From assembly GCA_947482665.1 (NCBI GenBank), contig CANKJK010000001.1, forward strand, positions 248,001-312,000: 64,000 nt of DNA. The letters run 5' to 3'. Under the pieces are notes generated by a model. It searched no databases, was not told the DNA's origin, and saw only the letters and a list, made by a program, of their open reading frames with translations. Shown piece by piece: positions 1-10,682 of this stretch (positions are counted from its first letter, which is position 1; each line of letters starts with the position of its first letter). Origin of the DNA: Acidobacteriota bacterium. GTDB lineage: Bacteria; Acidobacteriota; Vicinamibacteria; Vicinamibacterales; UBA2999. Position numbers and translations under genes: made by a program.

Positions 1-360
1 GACAGCCGGTCGTTCGTCGACATCAAGACCGACGTCTGTATCGTGCCGCCGAACTCCTTCGCACTGGCGCGGACGGTGGAGTACTTCCGCATTCCGCGTG
101 ACGTGCTGACGGTCTGCCTCGGGAAGTCCACCTATGCCCGCTGCGGCATCATCGTGAATGTGACCCCGTTCGAGCCCGAATGGGAGGGGAACGTCACGCT
201 GGAGATCTCTAATACGACGCCGCTTCCCGCCAAGATCTACGCGAACGAGGGAATCGCCCAGGTGCTCTTCTTCCAGAGCGACGAGGTCTGCGAGGTCTCC
301 TACGCGGACAAGAAGGGCAAGTATCAGTCGCAGACGGGCCTCACGCTCCCGCGGATGTAG
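1..360 (+). CDS. dcd: dCTP deaminase, 5' end cut by window
   Basis: Partial gene: the window opens inside it and shows the last 119 residues. The enzyme deaminates dCTP to dUTP in the cytoplasm, feeding thymidylate synthesis. The family core [15 protein letters not shown] is visible, then TLEISN, whose Glu is the expected general base, then the GIAQVLFF strand and a C-terminal lid segment ending in GLTLP. The tail length matches ordinary mono-functional Dcd rather than the bifunctional deaminase/dUTPase. A 72-base gap separates it from the next gene, so it is not clearly cotranscribed with it. Confidence 0.93.
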   Translation, partial: DSRSFVDIKTDVCIVPPNSFALARTVEYFRIPRDVLTVCLGKSTYARCGIIVNVTPFEPEWEGNVTLEISNTTPLPAKIYANEGIAQVLFFQSDEVCEVSYADKKGKYQSQTGLTLPRM

Positions 361-419
361 GCGGGCCGGCGGCTTCCCTGGACGGCGCGCGACGGCGTCC
401 GCCCGGGGCCGCCTCACGA

Positions 420-425
420 TAAGAT
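420..425 (+). promoter_or_regulatory. -10-like box TAAGAT
   Basis: TAAGAT ends 7 bases before the GTG start of the carbonic anhydrase gene. A sigma-70 start site would fall at or next to the start codon, so the mRNA may be leaderless. There is no Shine-Dalgarno sequence in between. No convincing -35 box is seen. Confidence 0.4.
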
Positions 426-432
426 CCAGAGT

Positions 433-960
433 GTGATTCGCCCGTTTCGCTCGATTCTGCCCACGATTGATTCCTCCGTCTTCGTCGATGAGACCGCCCA
501 GGTGATCGGCGACGTCCACATTGCCGCCGAGTGTGGCATCTGGATGGGCGTCGTGATCCGCGGTGACGTCAATTACGTCCGGATTGGCCAGCGCACCAAC
601 ATCCAGGACGGCACGATCATTCACGTCAATCGCGTGCCGTCGCACGCCTGCATCATCGGCAACGACGTGACCGTTGGCCACGGCGCCATCGTGCACGGTT
701 GCACGATCGAGGATCGCTGTCTCATCGGAATGGGCGTGATTCTCCTGAACGGCTGCCACATCGGCTCCGGCTCGATCATCGCCGCCGGAGCACTGGTGCC
801 AGAGGGCATGGTGATTCCGCCGGGTTCGATGGTGATGGGCATGCCGGCCAAGGTGCGCCGCCCTCTCACACCAGAGGAGGACACCTCGCTCGACAAGTAC
901 GCGCAGAGCTACGTGAAGTACCGGCTGGACTACATGCCGTCCGCGGTGACGGCCTCGTGA
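433..960 (+). CDS. gamma carbonic anhydrase family protein
   Basis: A 175-residue left-handed beta-helix protein of the YrdA/PaaY group. Hexapeptide turns run from about residue 14 to 135, followed by a C-terminal helix that packs against the trimer. His64, His83 and His88 (in VGHGAIVHG) sit where the gamma-class zinc ligands are expected, so it may be an active carbonic anhydrase, though many relatives have no proven activity. The GTG start at 433 gives the usual MIRPF-type N-terminus. Its TGA overlaps the GTG of hisS by four bases (GTGA), so the two are probably translationally coupled. Confidence 0.9.
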   Translation: MIRPFRSILPTIDSSVFVDETAQVIGDVHIAAECGIWMGVVIRGDVNYVRIGQRTNIQDGTIIHVNRVPSHACIIGNDVTVGHGAIVHGCTIEDRCLIGMGVILLNGCHIGSGSIIAAGALVPEGMVIPPGSMVMGMPAKVRRPLTPEEDTSLDKYAQSYVKYRLDYMPSAVTAS

Positions 961-2321
961 GCGGCCCGAAGCTCAACACGGGTCCGGCGCGCGGCATGCG
1001 CGACTTCCTGCCCGTGGACGTGAGGCGCCGGGCGTTCGTGATTGATGTGGTGACCCGCGTCTACCAGTCGTACGGCTTCGAGCCGCTTGAGACGCCGGCG
1101 GTCGAGAACATTGAGACCCTCCTCGGTAAGTATGGGGAGGAAGGCAATCAGCTCATCTACAAGATCCTGAAGCGGGGCGAGCATGAGTCGACCGGGCAGG
1201 CCGACCTGGCGCTTCGCTACGACCTGACCGTGCCGCTGGCGCGCGTCGTGGCCGAGCACCGCGCGAAGCTGCCGCGCCTGTTCCGGCGCTACCAGATTCA
1301 GCCGGTGTGGCGGGCGGACCGGCCGGCGCGTGGCCGGTACCGCGAGTTCTATCAGTGTGATGTCGACGCGCTCGGGTCCACGTCGGCGGCCATCGAGGCG
1401 GAGCTGTGCGGCGCGGTGAGTCAGGTGCTGACCGAGTTGGGCTTCGAGGATTTCCGGATCCGGCTGAACCATCGAGAGCTGTTGCGGGCGGTCCTGCAGG
1501 CTGCCGGGGTGCCGGAAGGGCTGCATGGGGAAGCGCTCATCGCCGTCGACAAGCTGGACAAGATCGGCCCCGAGGGTGTGACAGGGGAGCTCACGGCGCG
1601 AGGTGTCGCGCCACAGGCGGCCCGTGCACTGCTCGGTGTGTTCGCCGGTGGAGAGGCGGAGAACGGCGCTCTCCTGTCGAGTCTGGAGGCCTTTGTCACC
1701 GGCGGCGCGGCTGGAGTGGCCGTGCCGGCGTGCCTCGAAAACCTGCGCGAGATCCTCGCGCTCACGGAAGGAACTCCCGCCGCCGGCCGGCTGCGCGTGG
1801 ACCCGTCCCTGGCGCGCGGCTTGTCCTATTACACCGGCGCCATTTTCGAGATTGCCGTGCCGGACCTGGCAGGCAGCCTCGGTGGCGGCGGCCGGTATGA
1901 CGGCCTGGTGGGGATGTTCTCCGGGGAGCAGGTGCCGGCGTGCGGGTTTTCCCTCGGCCTTGAGCGCATCCTCGTCGTGATGGGGGAGCGGAACCTCTTT
2001 CCACCGGCGCTCACTGCGGCACCGGCGGACGTGATGATCTCCGTCTTCCGGCCGGAGGACCTCGGGCGGGCCATGCAGTCGGCCCTCGTGCTGCGGCAGG
2101 GGGGACTCCGGGTGTTCGTCTATCCCGACGTGGATAAGATGGGGAAGCAGCTCAAATACGCCAGCGGCTGCGGGATTCCGTGCGTGGCCATCCTCGGCGA
2201 ATCCGAGCTGGCGGCGGGCACGGTCTCGATCAAGGCGCTGGCCAGTGGCCGGCAGGATACAGTGGCGCTCGCGGATGCGGCGCGCACGATTCAGGACTTT
2301 TTAGGAGAAGTACGTGGCTGA
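957..2321 (+). CDS. hisS: histidine--tRNA ligase
   Basis: Class II synthetase charging tRNA-His, 454 residues from the GTG at 957. That start overlaps the previous stop and gives an N-terminus with the family signature [11 protein letters not shown] (motif 1). Motif 2 is seen as [15 protein letters not shown], the histidine loop as [15 protein letters not shown], and motif 3 as GGGGRYDGL. The C-terminal anticodon-binding domain covers roughly the last 95 residues. The open frame continues upstream over the carbonic anhydrase gene but that part has no family similarity. aspS starts inside its last codons. Confidence 0.95.
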   Translation: MSGPKLNTGPARGMRDFLPVDVRRRAFVIDVVTRVYQSYGFEPLETPAVENIETLLGKYGEEGNQLIYKILKRGEHESTGQADLALRYDLTVPLARVVAEHRAKLPRLFRRYQIQPVWRADRPARGRYREFYQCDVDALGSTSAAIEAELCGAVSQVLTELGFEDFRIRLNHRELLRAVLQAAGVPEGLHGEALIAVDKLDKIGPEGVTGELTARGVAPQAARALLGVFAGGEAENGALLSSLEAFVTGGAAGVAVPACLENLREILALTEGTPAAGRLRVDPSLARGLSYYTGAIFEIAVPDLAGSLGGGGRYDGLVGMFSGEQVPACGFSLGLERILVVMGERNLFPPALTAAPADVMISVFRPEDLGRAMQSALVLRQGGLRVFVYPDVDKMGKQLKYASGCGIPCVAILGESELAAGTVSIKALASGRQDTVALADAARTIQDFLGEVRG

Positions 2322-4089
2322 ACAACTGGGTGACCTGACACGCACACACACCTGCGGCGAACTGCGCTCGGGCGACGTGGGCCGTGATGTCGTGCTGCTG
2401 GGCTGGGTGCACCGTGTGCGCGACCTCGGGGGCGTGCTCTTCGTGGACATCCGCGACCGCGGTGGCGTGACCCAGGTGGTCTTTGACGCGGATGACGATG
2501 CGACACTGGCCCGCGCCAAGAAGCTCCGGTCCGAGTTTGTTGTCGGCATCGGCGGCACCGTGCGGCGTCGCTCGGACGAAACGGTCAATCCCAAGCTCGA
2601 GACGGGCGATGTCGAGGTCGTGGTCCGCAAGCTCACGATTCTCAACGAGGCCAAGACGCCGCCGTTCACCGTGGCGGAGGATTCCCCGGTCTCTGAGGAA
2701 GTGCGTCTCAAGTACCGCTACATGGATCTGCGCCGTCCGCGCCTTCAGGCGAACATCGTCCTGCGCCATAAGTTGACGACGGCCATCAGGCGCTACTTCG
2801 ATGAGGCGGGGTTCCTTGAGATCGAGACGCCCATTCTCACCAAATCCACGCCTGAGGGCGCGCGCGACTATCTCGTGCCGAGCCGCGTGCATCCGGGCGA
2901 GTTCTTCGCGCTGCCGCAGTCGCCCCAGCTCTTCAAGCAGATCCTCATGGTGGCCGGCATGGACAAGTACATGCAGATCTGCAAGTGCTTCCGCGACGAG
3001 GACCTGCGCGCCGACCGTCAGCCCGAGTTCACGCAGGTCGACGTTGAGATGTCGTTTGCGCGGCCCGAGACGATCTTCAATCTGATCGAGCCGCTGATGG
3101 CGAAGATCTTCTCGCTCATCGGGATGGAGATTACCGCGCCGTTCCAGCGGATGTCCTACGCCGAGGCGATGGCGACGTACGGCTCCGACAAGCCGGACCT
3201 GCGGCCCGGTATGCCCATTCAGGATCTCGGGCATCTCTTCACGGACTCGCAGTTCCGGGTATTCAAGGAGATCGTCAACGGTGGCGGCACGGTCAGGGGC
3301 TTCGTCGTCAACAACGCGGGGACCTATTCCCGCAGCGAGGTTGATGGCATCGTGGACGAGGCCAAGGCGCTCGGCGCCAGTGGCCTCGTGTGGGCCCGCC
3401 GCGCCGACGACGGAACCGTGACGAGCTCCGTGATGAAGGCGCTTGGTGAAGCGGAAGTGGTGCGGGCGCTGGATGCCGCTGGATGCGGCAACGGTGATCT
3501 GCTGCTGATTTCTGCCGGCGAGCCCGACACGGCCTCCAAGCTGCTCGGGCAGATTCGCCTGAGCCTGGCGAAGCGCAAGGGCCTGCTTGAGACGAACGAT
3601 TTCCGGTTCCTCTGGGTCGTGGACTTCCCGCTGTTGGAGTGGGATGCAGAGGAGAAGCGCTTCGTCGCGATGCATCACCCGTTCACCTCGCCCATGGATG
3701 CCGACCTGCCGCTGATGGACTCCGATCCGGGCAAGGCGCGCGCGAAGGCCTATGACCTGGTGCTCAACGGCAGCGAGATCGGGGGCGGCAGTATCCGTAT
3801 TCATGATGCGACGCTGCAGAGCCGGATCTTCTCGCTGCTGAACATCAGCCCGGAAGAGGCGAAGACCCGCTTCGGATTCTTCCTCGAGGCACTCGAGTAC
3901 GGCACGCCGCCGCATGGGGGCATCGCACTGGGGCTCGATCGCATCGCAGCGCTGCTGACCGGCGAGAGCTCGATCCGTGAAGTGATTGCGTTCCCGAAGA
4001 CAGCCGCGGCCGTGGACCAGATGTCCGATGCGCCGTCAGCGGTGGACGCCCGGCAGCTCAAGGACCTTCACATCCAGATCGCCCGATGA
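2314..4089 (+). CDS. aspS: aspartate--tRNA ligase
   Basis: Class II synthetase, 591 residues, charging tRNA-Asp. An N-terminal OB fold (about 15-110) is followed by the catalytic core with flipping loop [10 protein letters not shown], motif 2 [14 protein letters not shown], the bacterial GAD insert (about 290-410) and motif 3 near GLDRIAALL. The GTG start overlaps the hisS stop by eight bases and has AGGAG seven bases upstream, which fixes it. In the OB fold, VRDLGG has Leu where non-discriminating enzymes often carry His, which hints at a tRNA-Asp-specific enzyme; this is an inference from one position. Confidence 0.96.
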   Translation: MAEQLGDLTRTHTCGELRSGDVGRDVVLLGWVHRVRDLGGVLFVDIRDRGGVTQVVFDADDDATLARAKKLRSEFVVGIGGTVRRRSDETVNPKLETGDVEVVVRKLTILNEAKTPPFTVAEDSPVSEEVRLKYRYMDLRRPRLQANIVLRHKLTTAIRRYFDEAGFLEIETPILTKSTPEGARDYLVPSRVHPGEFFALPQSPQLFKQILMVAGMDKYMQICKCFRDEDLRADRQPEFTQVDVEMSFARPETIFNLIEPLMAKIFSLIGMEITAPFQRMSYAEAMATYGSDKPDLRPGMPIQDLGHLFTDSQFRVFKEIVNGGGTVRGFVVNNAGTYSRSEVDGIVDEAKALGASGLVWARRADDGTVTSSVMKALGEAEVVRALDAAGCGNGDLLLISAGEPDTASKLLGQIRLSLAKRKGLLETNDFRFLWVVDFPLLEWDAEEKRFVAMHHPFTSPMDADLPLMDSDPGKARAKAYDLVLNGSEIGGGSIRIHDATLQSRIFSLLNISPEEAKTRFGFFLEALEYGTPPHGGIALGLDRIAALLTGESSIREVIAFPKTAAAVDQMSDAPSAVDARQLKDLHIQIAR

Positions 4090-5105
4090 AGCGCATCGTC
4101 CTGCCGGACGAAGGGGTCGAGGCCATCTTTGGGCCTCGCGACAGCAACCTGAAGCACATCGAGGGGCTGTTGGGTCTGCGCCTGCGCACGCAGGGGCACG
4201 AGGTCGTGGCGGAGGGGACGCGGGAAGCCGAGGCGCAGGCCGAGCGCATCTTCCACCAGCTGGGGCTTCTAGCCGGCGAGGGCTTTGCCCTCAACAACGG
4301 TGACGTGAAGACGGGCGCGCAGTTGGTCATCGACAACCCCGACGTGGATCTGCGCGACTTCTTCATGCGGAGCGGGCAGCGTCAGGCGGGCCGCAAGCGC
4401 GTGGCGCCCAAGACGGTGAACCAGCGGCGCTATCTGGAAGCCATCGAGCAGCACGACATCGTGTTTGGCATCGGGCCCGCCGGTACCGGCAAGACCTATC
4501 TCGCCATGGCGGAGGCCGTGAACTACCTCCTGGCGAAGCGCGTGAACCGCATCATCCTGGCGCGGCCGGCCGTCGAGGCGGGCGAGAAGCTCGGGTTCCT
4601 CCCGGGCGACCTGACCGAGAAGGTCAACCCGTACCTGCGGCCGCTCTATGACGCGCTGTACGACATGCTCGACACAGAGAAGGCGCAGCGGCTCATCGAG
4701 CGCGGCACGATTGAGGTGGCGCCGCTCGCGTTCATGCGTGGCCGAACGCTCAATGACGCGTTCGTGATTCTCGACGAAGCGCAGAACGCCACATCCGAGC
4801 AGATGAAGATGTTCCTGACGCGCCTCGGGTTCGGATCGAAGGCCGTGGTCACCGGTGACGTCACGCAGATCGACCTGCCAGGTGGGAAGTCGGGCCTGGT
4901 TGAGGCGCTCAAGGTGGTGCGGGATGTTGCCGGGATCGGGTTCGTGCATTTCGATGACCGGGATGTGGTCCGCCACAAGCTCGTCCAGGAGATTGTTCGG
5001 GCCTATGAACGAGCGGCAAGTCCGGCGGGCGGTCGGGGCGTGAGCGCGGTGTTGGCGCCGGCGGGACCCGGTGCGGCAGATACACCCTCGCAGGCGGGGC
5101 ACTGA
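4086..5105 (+). CDS. ybeZ: PhoH-like ATPase (YbeZ)
   Basis: A 339-residue cytoplasmic P-loop ATPase. The N-terminal ~100 residues look like a small KH-type RNA-binding module; the PhoH domain starts near residue 112, with Walker [12 protein letters not shown] and Walker [11 protein letters not shown]. Proteins of this kind are paired with YbeY in RNA metabolism and ribosome quality control. The ATG at 4086 overlaps the aspS stop (ATGA), and ybeY begins three bases after its own stop. The last ~25 residues are Gly/Ala/Pro-rich and probably disordered. Confidence 0.93.
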   Translation: MKRIVLPDEGVEAIFGPRDSNLKHIEGLLGLRLRTQGHEVVAEGTREAEAQAERIFHQLGLLAGEGFALNNGDVKTGAQLVIDNPDVDLRDFFMRSGQRQAGRKRVAPKTVNQRRYLEAIEQHDIVFGIGPAGTGKTYLAMAEAVNYLLAKRVNRIILARPAVEAGEKLGFLPGDLTEKVNPYLRPLYDALYDMLDTEKAQRLIERGTIEVAPLAFMRGRTLNDAFVILDEAQNATSEQMKMFLTRLGFGSKAVVTGDVTQIDLPGGKSGLVEALKVVRDVAGIGFVHFDDRDVVRHKLVQEIVRAYERAASPAGGRGVSAVLAPAGPGAADTPSQAGH

Positions 5106-5107
5106 CG

Positions 5108-5587
5108 GTGGTGGCCCGCGCTCGGCGGTCAACCGGAGCGCGGGCACGGCCAGCCCCGCGTCTTGAGGTGGAGGTTGTGGCCGGTGGGCTATCGTCCGCG
5201 AGAGGGCTTGGCTCCTGGCTGACGGCTGCGGCGCCTCGGAAGGCCAGAGGCAGTGTCTGCGTGGCGCTGGCGAGCGACGCGCGGGTTCGGAGCCTGAACC
5301 GTGAGTTTCGCGGCATGGCCTACGCGACCGACGTGCTCTCGTTTCCGTCCAGCCCCGATGAGGCGTCGCTGGGGGACATCGTGATTGCCACCGGCGTGGC
5401 CCGTCGGCAAGCGCGGGCCGCGGGGCACGCGCTGACCACGGAGCTGAAGGTGCTGGCGCTCCACGGACTTCTCCATCTGCTTGGTTACGATCACGAGACG
5501 GACCACGGGGAAATGGCGCGGTTCGAACAGCGCCTCCGCCGCCGGCACGGACTGCCCGCCGGGCTCATCGAGCGTGCCTCCCGATGA
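5108..5587 (+). CDS. ybeY: endoribonuclease YbeY
   Basis: A 159-residue metal-dependent RNase needed for 16S rRNA 3'-end maturation and late ribosome checks. The zinc motif H-x3-H-x5-H is intact as HGLLHLLGYDH near residues 119-129. The conserved NREFRGMAYATDVLSFP stretch lies ahead of it. Two adjacent GTG codons (5108, 5111) can start it; I chose the first. It sits in the widespread ybeZ-ybeY-corC order and overlaps the next gene by ATGA. Confidence 0.93.
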   Translation: MVARARRSTGARARPAPRLEVEVVAGGLSSARGLGSWLTAAAPRKARGSVCVALASDARVRSLNREFRGMAYATDVLSFPSSPDEASLGDIVIATGVARRQARAAGHALTTELKVLALHGLLHLLGYDHETDHGEMARFEQRLRRRHGLPAGLIERASR

Positions 5588-6825
5588 TGCCGCTCATTCT
5601 CTTCGTGCTGGCCTGCCTCACGGTGGCGCTCGGCTGCGTCGAGACCGCCTTCTCGGCGATGCTCCGGCTGTCGCTCCGTCTGATGGCGGAGCGTGACGAT
5701 GCCGGCGACCGTCTGACCGGATATCTCGCGGACCCGCTCTCCCTCTTTGTGCCGGTGCGGCTGCTCTCGGCCGCATGCCTGGTCATCGCCGCGCTGCTGT
5801 TCCAACTGGCCACAGGGGCGTCAGGCTGGCGGGCCGCCGTCGTGATCTTCGTGGCGATGGGTACCTGGACGATCGGGCTGCAGTACGCCCTTCCTGCGCT
5901 CATCGTGCGCCGCAACCCCGAGCAGGCGCTCTCGCTCCTGCTCCCACTGTTCGATACCGTGACCAAGCCGCTTGCGCCAGTCACGCGTCCGCTGGCGGGT
6001 CTGGTGGAGGAGATGCGCCCACAGGAACGGGGCCCGGAGTCCGATGGCGGATCAGAGTCCGGCGGCACCGGGGCACCCGAGGGAGCCGATGAGGACGACA
6101 TTTCCGACGCCGAGGGCCGCGAGCTGCTGAAGTCGGTGGTCGACTTCACCGATGCGCTCGTGCGTGAGGTGATGACGCCACGGCCAGATATCGTGGCCAT
6201 TCCTGTGACCGCCTCGCTGACAGATGTGCGGAACCTCTTCCGGGAGGAGCAATACTCGCGGGTACCGGTGTTTCGCGACAGCCTCGACAACATCGTGGGC
6301 GTGGTCTTTGTGAAGGACCTGGTGGCCTTGCCGCCGGGAGCCGAGCCGCCGCTGACGACATTGATGCGGACGCCGCAATTCGTGCCCGAGAGCAAGCGGG
6401 CCACGGACCTGCTCAAGGAGCTGCAGCGGCGCCAGTCGCACCTGGCGATTGTCGTGGATGAGTATGGCGGCACGGCAGGGCTGGTGACGGTCGAGGATCT
6501 GATCGAGGAGATCGTCGGCGAGATCCGGGACGAGTACGACACAGAGAGCGATGCAGTCATTGTCGAGGAGGATGGCGCGCTTCTCGTGCAGGGCAAGACG
6601 GGTGTGGACGAAGTGACTGAGCGGCTGGGCGTCACCATCGTACGGGACGGGTTTGAGACGGTGGGCGGCTTCCTCCTCGCGCGGCTGGGCCGCATGCCGT
6701 ATGTCGGCGAGGTCTTCGAGACCGACGGGCTGCAGGTGGAGGTGGCCGAGGTCGAGCGGCGGCGCATTACGAAAGTCCGGCTGCGCCGCATGGCAGTTCC
6801 GGAGGAAGGCGAGGCGGCGTCATGA
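5584..6825 (+). CDS. CNNM/CBS-domain transporter, CorC-HlyC type
   Basis: A 413-residue inner-membrane protein. The N-terminal ~145 residues form a short DUF21/CNNM-like membrane region with three hydrophobic segments; a Gly/Glu-rich linker follows. A CBS pair covers about 190-315 (MTPRPDIVAIP, VDEYGGTAGLVTVEDLIEEIVGEI in parts), and a CorC-HlyC domain ends the protein (about 330-405). Relatives act in Mg2+/Co2+ efflux or its control. The usual gene order ybeZ-ybeY-corC is kept, and era overlaps the end by ATGA. The membrane part is shorter than in typical 430-450-residue members. Confidence 0.88.
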   Translation: MMPLILFVLACLTVALGCVETAFSAMLRLSLRLMAERDDAGDRLTGYLADPLSLFVPVRLLSAACLVIAALLFQLATGASGWRAAVVIFVAMGTWTIGLQYALPALIVRRNPEQALSLLLPLFDTVTKPLAPVTRPLAGLVEEMRPQERGPESDGGSESGGTGAPEGADEDDISDAEGRELLKSVVDFTDALVREVMTPRPDIVAIPVTASLTDVRNLFREEQYSRVPVFRDSLDNIVGVVFVKDLVALPPGAEPPLTTLMRTPQFVPESKRATDLLKELQRRQSHLAIVVDEYGGTAGLVTVEDLIEEIVGEIRDEYDTESDAVIVEEDGALLVQGKTGVDEVTERLGVTIVRDGFETVGGFLLARLGRMPYVGEVFETDGLQVEVAEVERRRITKVRLRRMAVPEEGEAAS

Positions 6826-7706
6826 GAACCGGAACGGTGGCGCTCGTGGGGCGCCCAAACGCAGGCAAGTCCACGCTCCTCAACCGGTTGGTCGGCGAGA
6901 AGGTGGCCATCACCTCCGACAAGCCGCAGACCACGCGGACCCGCATTCTTGGCGTCCGCAACGACCCGGGCGGACAGATCGTGTTTGTCGACACGCCCGG
7001 GGTGCATCGCCCGACCCATCGCCTCAACGTGCGCATGGTGGATACGGCGCTCGACGCCATGCGCGAGGTCGACGCGGTCGTGCTCGTCGTGGATGTGACG
7101 GCGCCGACCGGGACGGGCGACCGCTTCATGCTGGAGCGCGTGGCGCCGCTGACCGTGCCGGTCTTCCTGGCCTTGAACAAGGTGGACCAGATCGAGAAGA
7201 ACCAGTTGCTGCCGCTCATCGACAGCTACCGCCGACAGCGGGATTTCCGCGAGATCGTGCCGATTTCGGCGGCGGACGGCACCAACGTGGAGACGCTGGC
7301 GAGCCTCCTTCTGGCGAGTCTTCCCGAGGGCGACCCGCTCTACCCGGTGGACTACCTCACCGATCAGCAGGAGCGGCAGACCGCGGCCGAACTTGTCCGT
7401 GAGCAGGTGCTCCGCTGCACGCACGACGAGCTGCCGTTCTCCACGGCCGTGGTCGTGGACCAGTATCAGGAGCCGGAGGGTCCGAAGGGAGTGCTGCGCC
7501 TCTACTGCACCATCCTTGTGGACCGTGATTCCCAGAAGGGGATCGTGGTGGGGAGGGCTGGTTCGATGATTCGGACCATCGGCACGGCGGCCCGCGCTGA
7601 GCTCGAGAGCCGGTTCGACTGCCGGGTGTTCCTCGACCTGCACGTCAAGGTCCGGCCCTCCTGGCGGGATGACGAGCGGATGCTCGACGATCTGGGCCTG
7701 CGCTAG
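6822..7706 (+). CDS. era: GTPase Era
   Basis: A 294-residue GTPase that binds the 3' end of 16S rRNA and aids 30S assembly. G1 GRPNAGKST is at residues 9-17, the switch region TTRTRILG follows, then G3 DTPGVHRPTH and G4 NKVD. The C-terminal KH domain contains VERDSQKGI-like text seen here as VDRDSQKGIVVGRAG. Length is normal. It is the last gene of the ybeZ-ybeY-corC-era group; the ATG overlaps the previous stop. Confidence 0.96.
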   Translation: MRTGTVALVGRPNAGKSTLLNRLVGEKVAITSDKPQTTRTRILGVRNDPGGQIVFVDTPGVHRPTHRLNVRMVDTALDAMREVDAVVLVVDVTAPTGTGDRFMLERVAPLTVPVFLALNKVDQIEKNQLLPLIDSYRRQRDFREIVPISAADGTNVETLASLLLASLPEGDPLYPVDYLTDQQERQTAAELVREQVLRCTHDELPFSTAVVVDQYQEPEGPKGVLRLYCTILVDRDSQKGIVVGRAGSMIRTIGTAARAELESRFDCRVFLDLHVKVRPSWRDDERMLDDLGLR

Positions 7707-7766
7707 GGGGCAGACGGGGGCTTTTCCCTCTGGAAATCGTGTTAAGGTGGCCCGACGGCATCACTC

Positions 7767-9137
7767 ATGGCGCAGCGCAGAATCGACCTCGTCCTCGACT
7801 CCGTCAAGCGGTTGCTGCGCATTGGGGCGACGGCCAATCTGCTCAATCTGCTGCAGAAGCAGCATCCAGCCGATCTCGCCCAACTCTTCAGTGAACTGAG
7901 CGACCGCGACCGCGAGGCCGCGTTCTCCATCCTGGCCGACCGAAACGGGCGACTGGCGATGGAGGCGGTCTCTGAACTCGGCCCCGAAGCCGGTGCCTCG
8001 CTCCTCGGCACGCGGTCGGCCGAAGACATTGCCCGGCTCGCACAGGAGGTGCCGTCGGACGATGCTGCCGCCCTGATCGACTACCTGCCGGAAGACCTCT
8101 CGACGGCGGTCCTCGACCTGATGCGCCCGAAGGAATCTGGCGTCGTCGAGAACCTGCTCGAGTACGACGAGCAGACGGCCGGCCGCATCATGAACCCGAA
8201 TGTCTTCGCCCTCAGCGAAGACATAACGGTGGGCGAGGCGATCTCGGAACTGCAGGGCTCGCGCGACGTCGAGATGGTGTTCTATCTCTACGTCGTGGAC
8301 GAGCGGCGGCACCTGGTCGGTGTGGTCTCGCTGCGCCGGCTGCTGCTGGTCTCCCCGGAGACGCCGCTCAAACGGATCATGACCTCGGAGCTCATCAGCG
8401 CCAGGGTCGATACGGACCAGGAAGAAGTGGCCCGGCAGGTGGCCTCCTACAACCTGCTCGCGATTCCGGTCGTCGATCCGGAGAACAAGCTGGTCGGCAT
8501 CATCACCGTGGACGACGTCATCGACGTCATCAAGGACGAGGCCACCGAGGACATCCTGCGTCTGGCGGGCGTCTCCGGTGACGAGCGCGTCTTCAGCACA
8601 CCTCTCGATTCACTCCGCCTTCGGTTTCCGTGGCTGGCCATCAACCTGGGCACGGCGTTTCTCGCCGCCTCGGTGGTGGCGCTCTTCGAGCGCACGATTA
8701 GCCAACTGACCATCCTGGCGGTCTTCATGCCCATCGTGGCTGGCATGGGCGGCAATGCCGCCACCCAGACACTCACGGTCATCGTGCGTGGCATCGCGCT
8801 CGGGGAATTGACGTGGAGCAACGCCCGGAAGGCGCTCTTCAAGGAAGTCATCGTCGGCGTTGGGAACGGCTTGGCCACGGGCATCATCGCCGCGCTGGTG
8901 GTCTGGCTGTTCCGCGGCGAGCCCATCATCGGCGCGCTTCTGGGTGTGGCGATGGTGTTCAATCTGTTTGTCGCGGCGACGGCCGGCACGCTCATTCCAC
9001 TCGGGCTCCAGGCCATCAAGATCGACCCGGCCCTGGCCTCGACGGTCTTCATTACGACCTTTACGGACGTGGCCGGGTTCGCATCGTTTCTGGGGCTGGC
9101 CTCGCTCTACCTCCGCCTGTCGGGGAAGGTAGTCTGA
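7767..9137 (+). CDS. mgtE: magnesium transporter MgtE
   Basis: A 456-residue Mg2+ channel of the inner membrane. An N-terminal helical superfamily domain (about 5-125, many Leu-rich helices) is followed by a CBS pair (about 130-255; TVDDVIDVIKDEATEDI links it to the pore) and five membrane helices from about 290 to 450. The pore helix motif PIVAGMGGNAATQTLT is present. The acidic CBS/N-domain interface senses cytosolic Mg2+ and closes the pore. A 60-base gap separates it from era, so it may have its own promoter; no Mg2+ riboswitch fits in that space. Confidence 0.95.
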   Translation: MAQRRIDLVLDSVKRLLRIGATANLLNLLQKQHPADLAQLFSELSDRDREAAFSILADRNGRLAMEAVSELGPEAGASLLGTRSAEDIARLAQEVPSDDAAALIDYLPEDLSTAVLDLMRPKESGVVENLLEYDEQTAGRIMNPNVFALSEDITVGEAISELQGSRDVEMVFYLYVVDERRHLVGVVSLRRLLLVSPETPLKRIMTSELISARVDTDQEEVARQVASYNLLAIPVVDPENKLVGIITVDDVIDVIKDEATEDILRLAGVSGDERVFSTPLDSLRLRFPWLAINLGTAFLAASVVALFERTISQLTILAVFMPIVAGMGGNAATQTLTVIVRGIALGELTWSNARKALFKEVIVGVGNGLATGIIAALVVWLFRGEPIIGALLGVAMVFNLFVAATAGTLIPLGLQAIKIDPALASTVFITTFTDVAGFASFLGLASLYLRLSGKVV

Positions 9138-9143
9138 GGGGCG

Positions 9144-9791
9144 GTGCCGCTCTATTCCGGCGACGCGCTCGTTCTCCGGACGTACAAGCTGTCGGAAGCG
9201 GACCGGATCGTGGTCTTCCTGACCCGGGACCGCGGGAAGAAGCGTGGCGTGGCCAAGGGTGCCCGACGGCCCCGATCCCGGTTTACTGGCTCGCTGGAGC
9301 CCCTGACCGAGGTGAAAGTTGCGTACTTCGAGAAGGAAGGACGCGAATTGGTCGGAATCAATTACGCTGACACCGTCCGGTCGCCGCTGAACCTGGGTGG
9401 CAGTGCCCTGGAGCACGTCAGCTACTTCGCGGAACTCCTGGATGAGTGGGCCCAGGACGCGGATGCGGACGAGCGGCTGTTCAGGCTGGGCGCGTCGATG
9501 CTGGACGCGCTCTGCGAGGGGGTGCCCGTGGAGCCGTTGGCACGGTACTTCGAGTGCTGGCTGTTGCGGCTGCAGGGGCTGTACCCGGAAGCGCGGGGTG
9601 GGCTCTCAGTGGGAGCACAGGCGTTTCTGACCGCGTCGCGGAATATCGCGCCGCGTCAGGTGGCGGACTTGCCGGCTGGCGCCGGAGTCCTGCGGGAGCT
9701 GGAAGGTACGCATCGGGCGCTCATCTCGATGCATCTGGAGAAGACACTGAAATCGGACCGCGTGCTGCGCGAACTGCGCCGGCACGGCTGA
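9144..9791 (+). CDS. recO: DNA repair protein RecO
   Basis: Recombination mediator that helps load RecA with RecR. The N-terminal OB fold is clear: [21 protein letters not shown] in pieces, then [18 protein letters not shown]. At 215 residues it is shorter than the usual ~240-250 and has no four-cysteine zinc cluster in the C-terminal part; only isolated Cys residues are seen. The GTG start lies seven bases after the mgtE stop. glyQ begins 12 bases after its end. Confidence 0.9.
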   Translation: MPLYSGDALVLRTYKLSEADRIVVFLTRDRGKKRGVAKGARRPRSRFTGSLEPLTEVKVAYFEKEGRELVGINYADTVRSPLNLGGSALEHVSYFAELLDEWAQDADADERLFRLGASMLDALCEGVPVEPLARYFECWLLRLQGLYPEARGGLSVGAQAFLTASRNIAPRQVADLPAGAGVLRELEGTHRALISMHLEKTLKSDRVLRELRRHG

Positions 9792-9802
9792 GGCGGAGAC
9801 AC

Positions 9803-10681
<879 letters not shown>

Positions 10682-10682
10682 C

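Noticed and set aside
2230..3915. 561-codon - strand open frame
   Set aside because: Antisense shadow of aspS with Arg/His-rich low-complexity product.
5565..7643. 692-codon - strand open frame
   Set aside because: It lies antisense to the corC-like and era genes; high GC suppresses stops in the shadow frame and the product has no domain.
7707..7766. Magnesium riboswitch before mgtE
   Set aside because: Only 60 bases are available and they contain no M-box-like structure.
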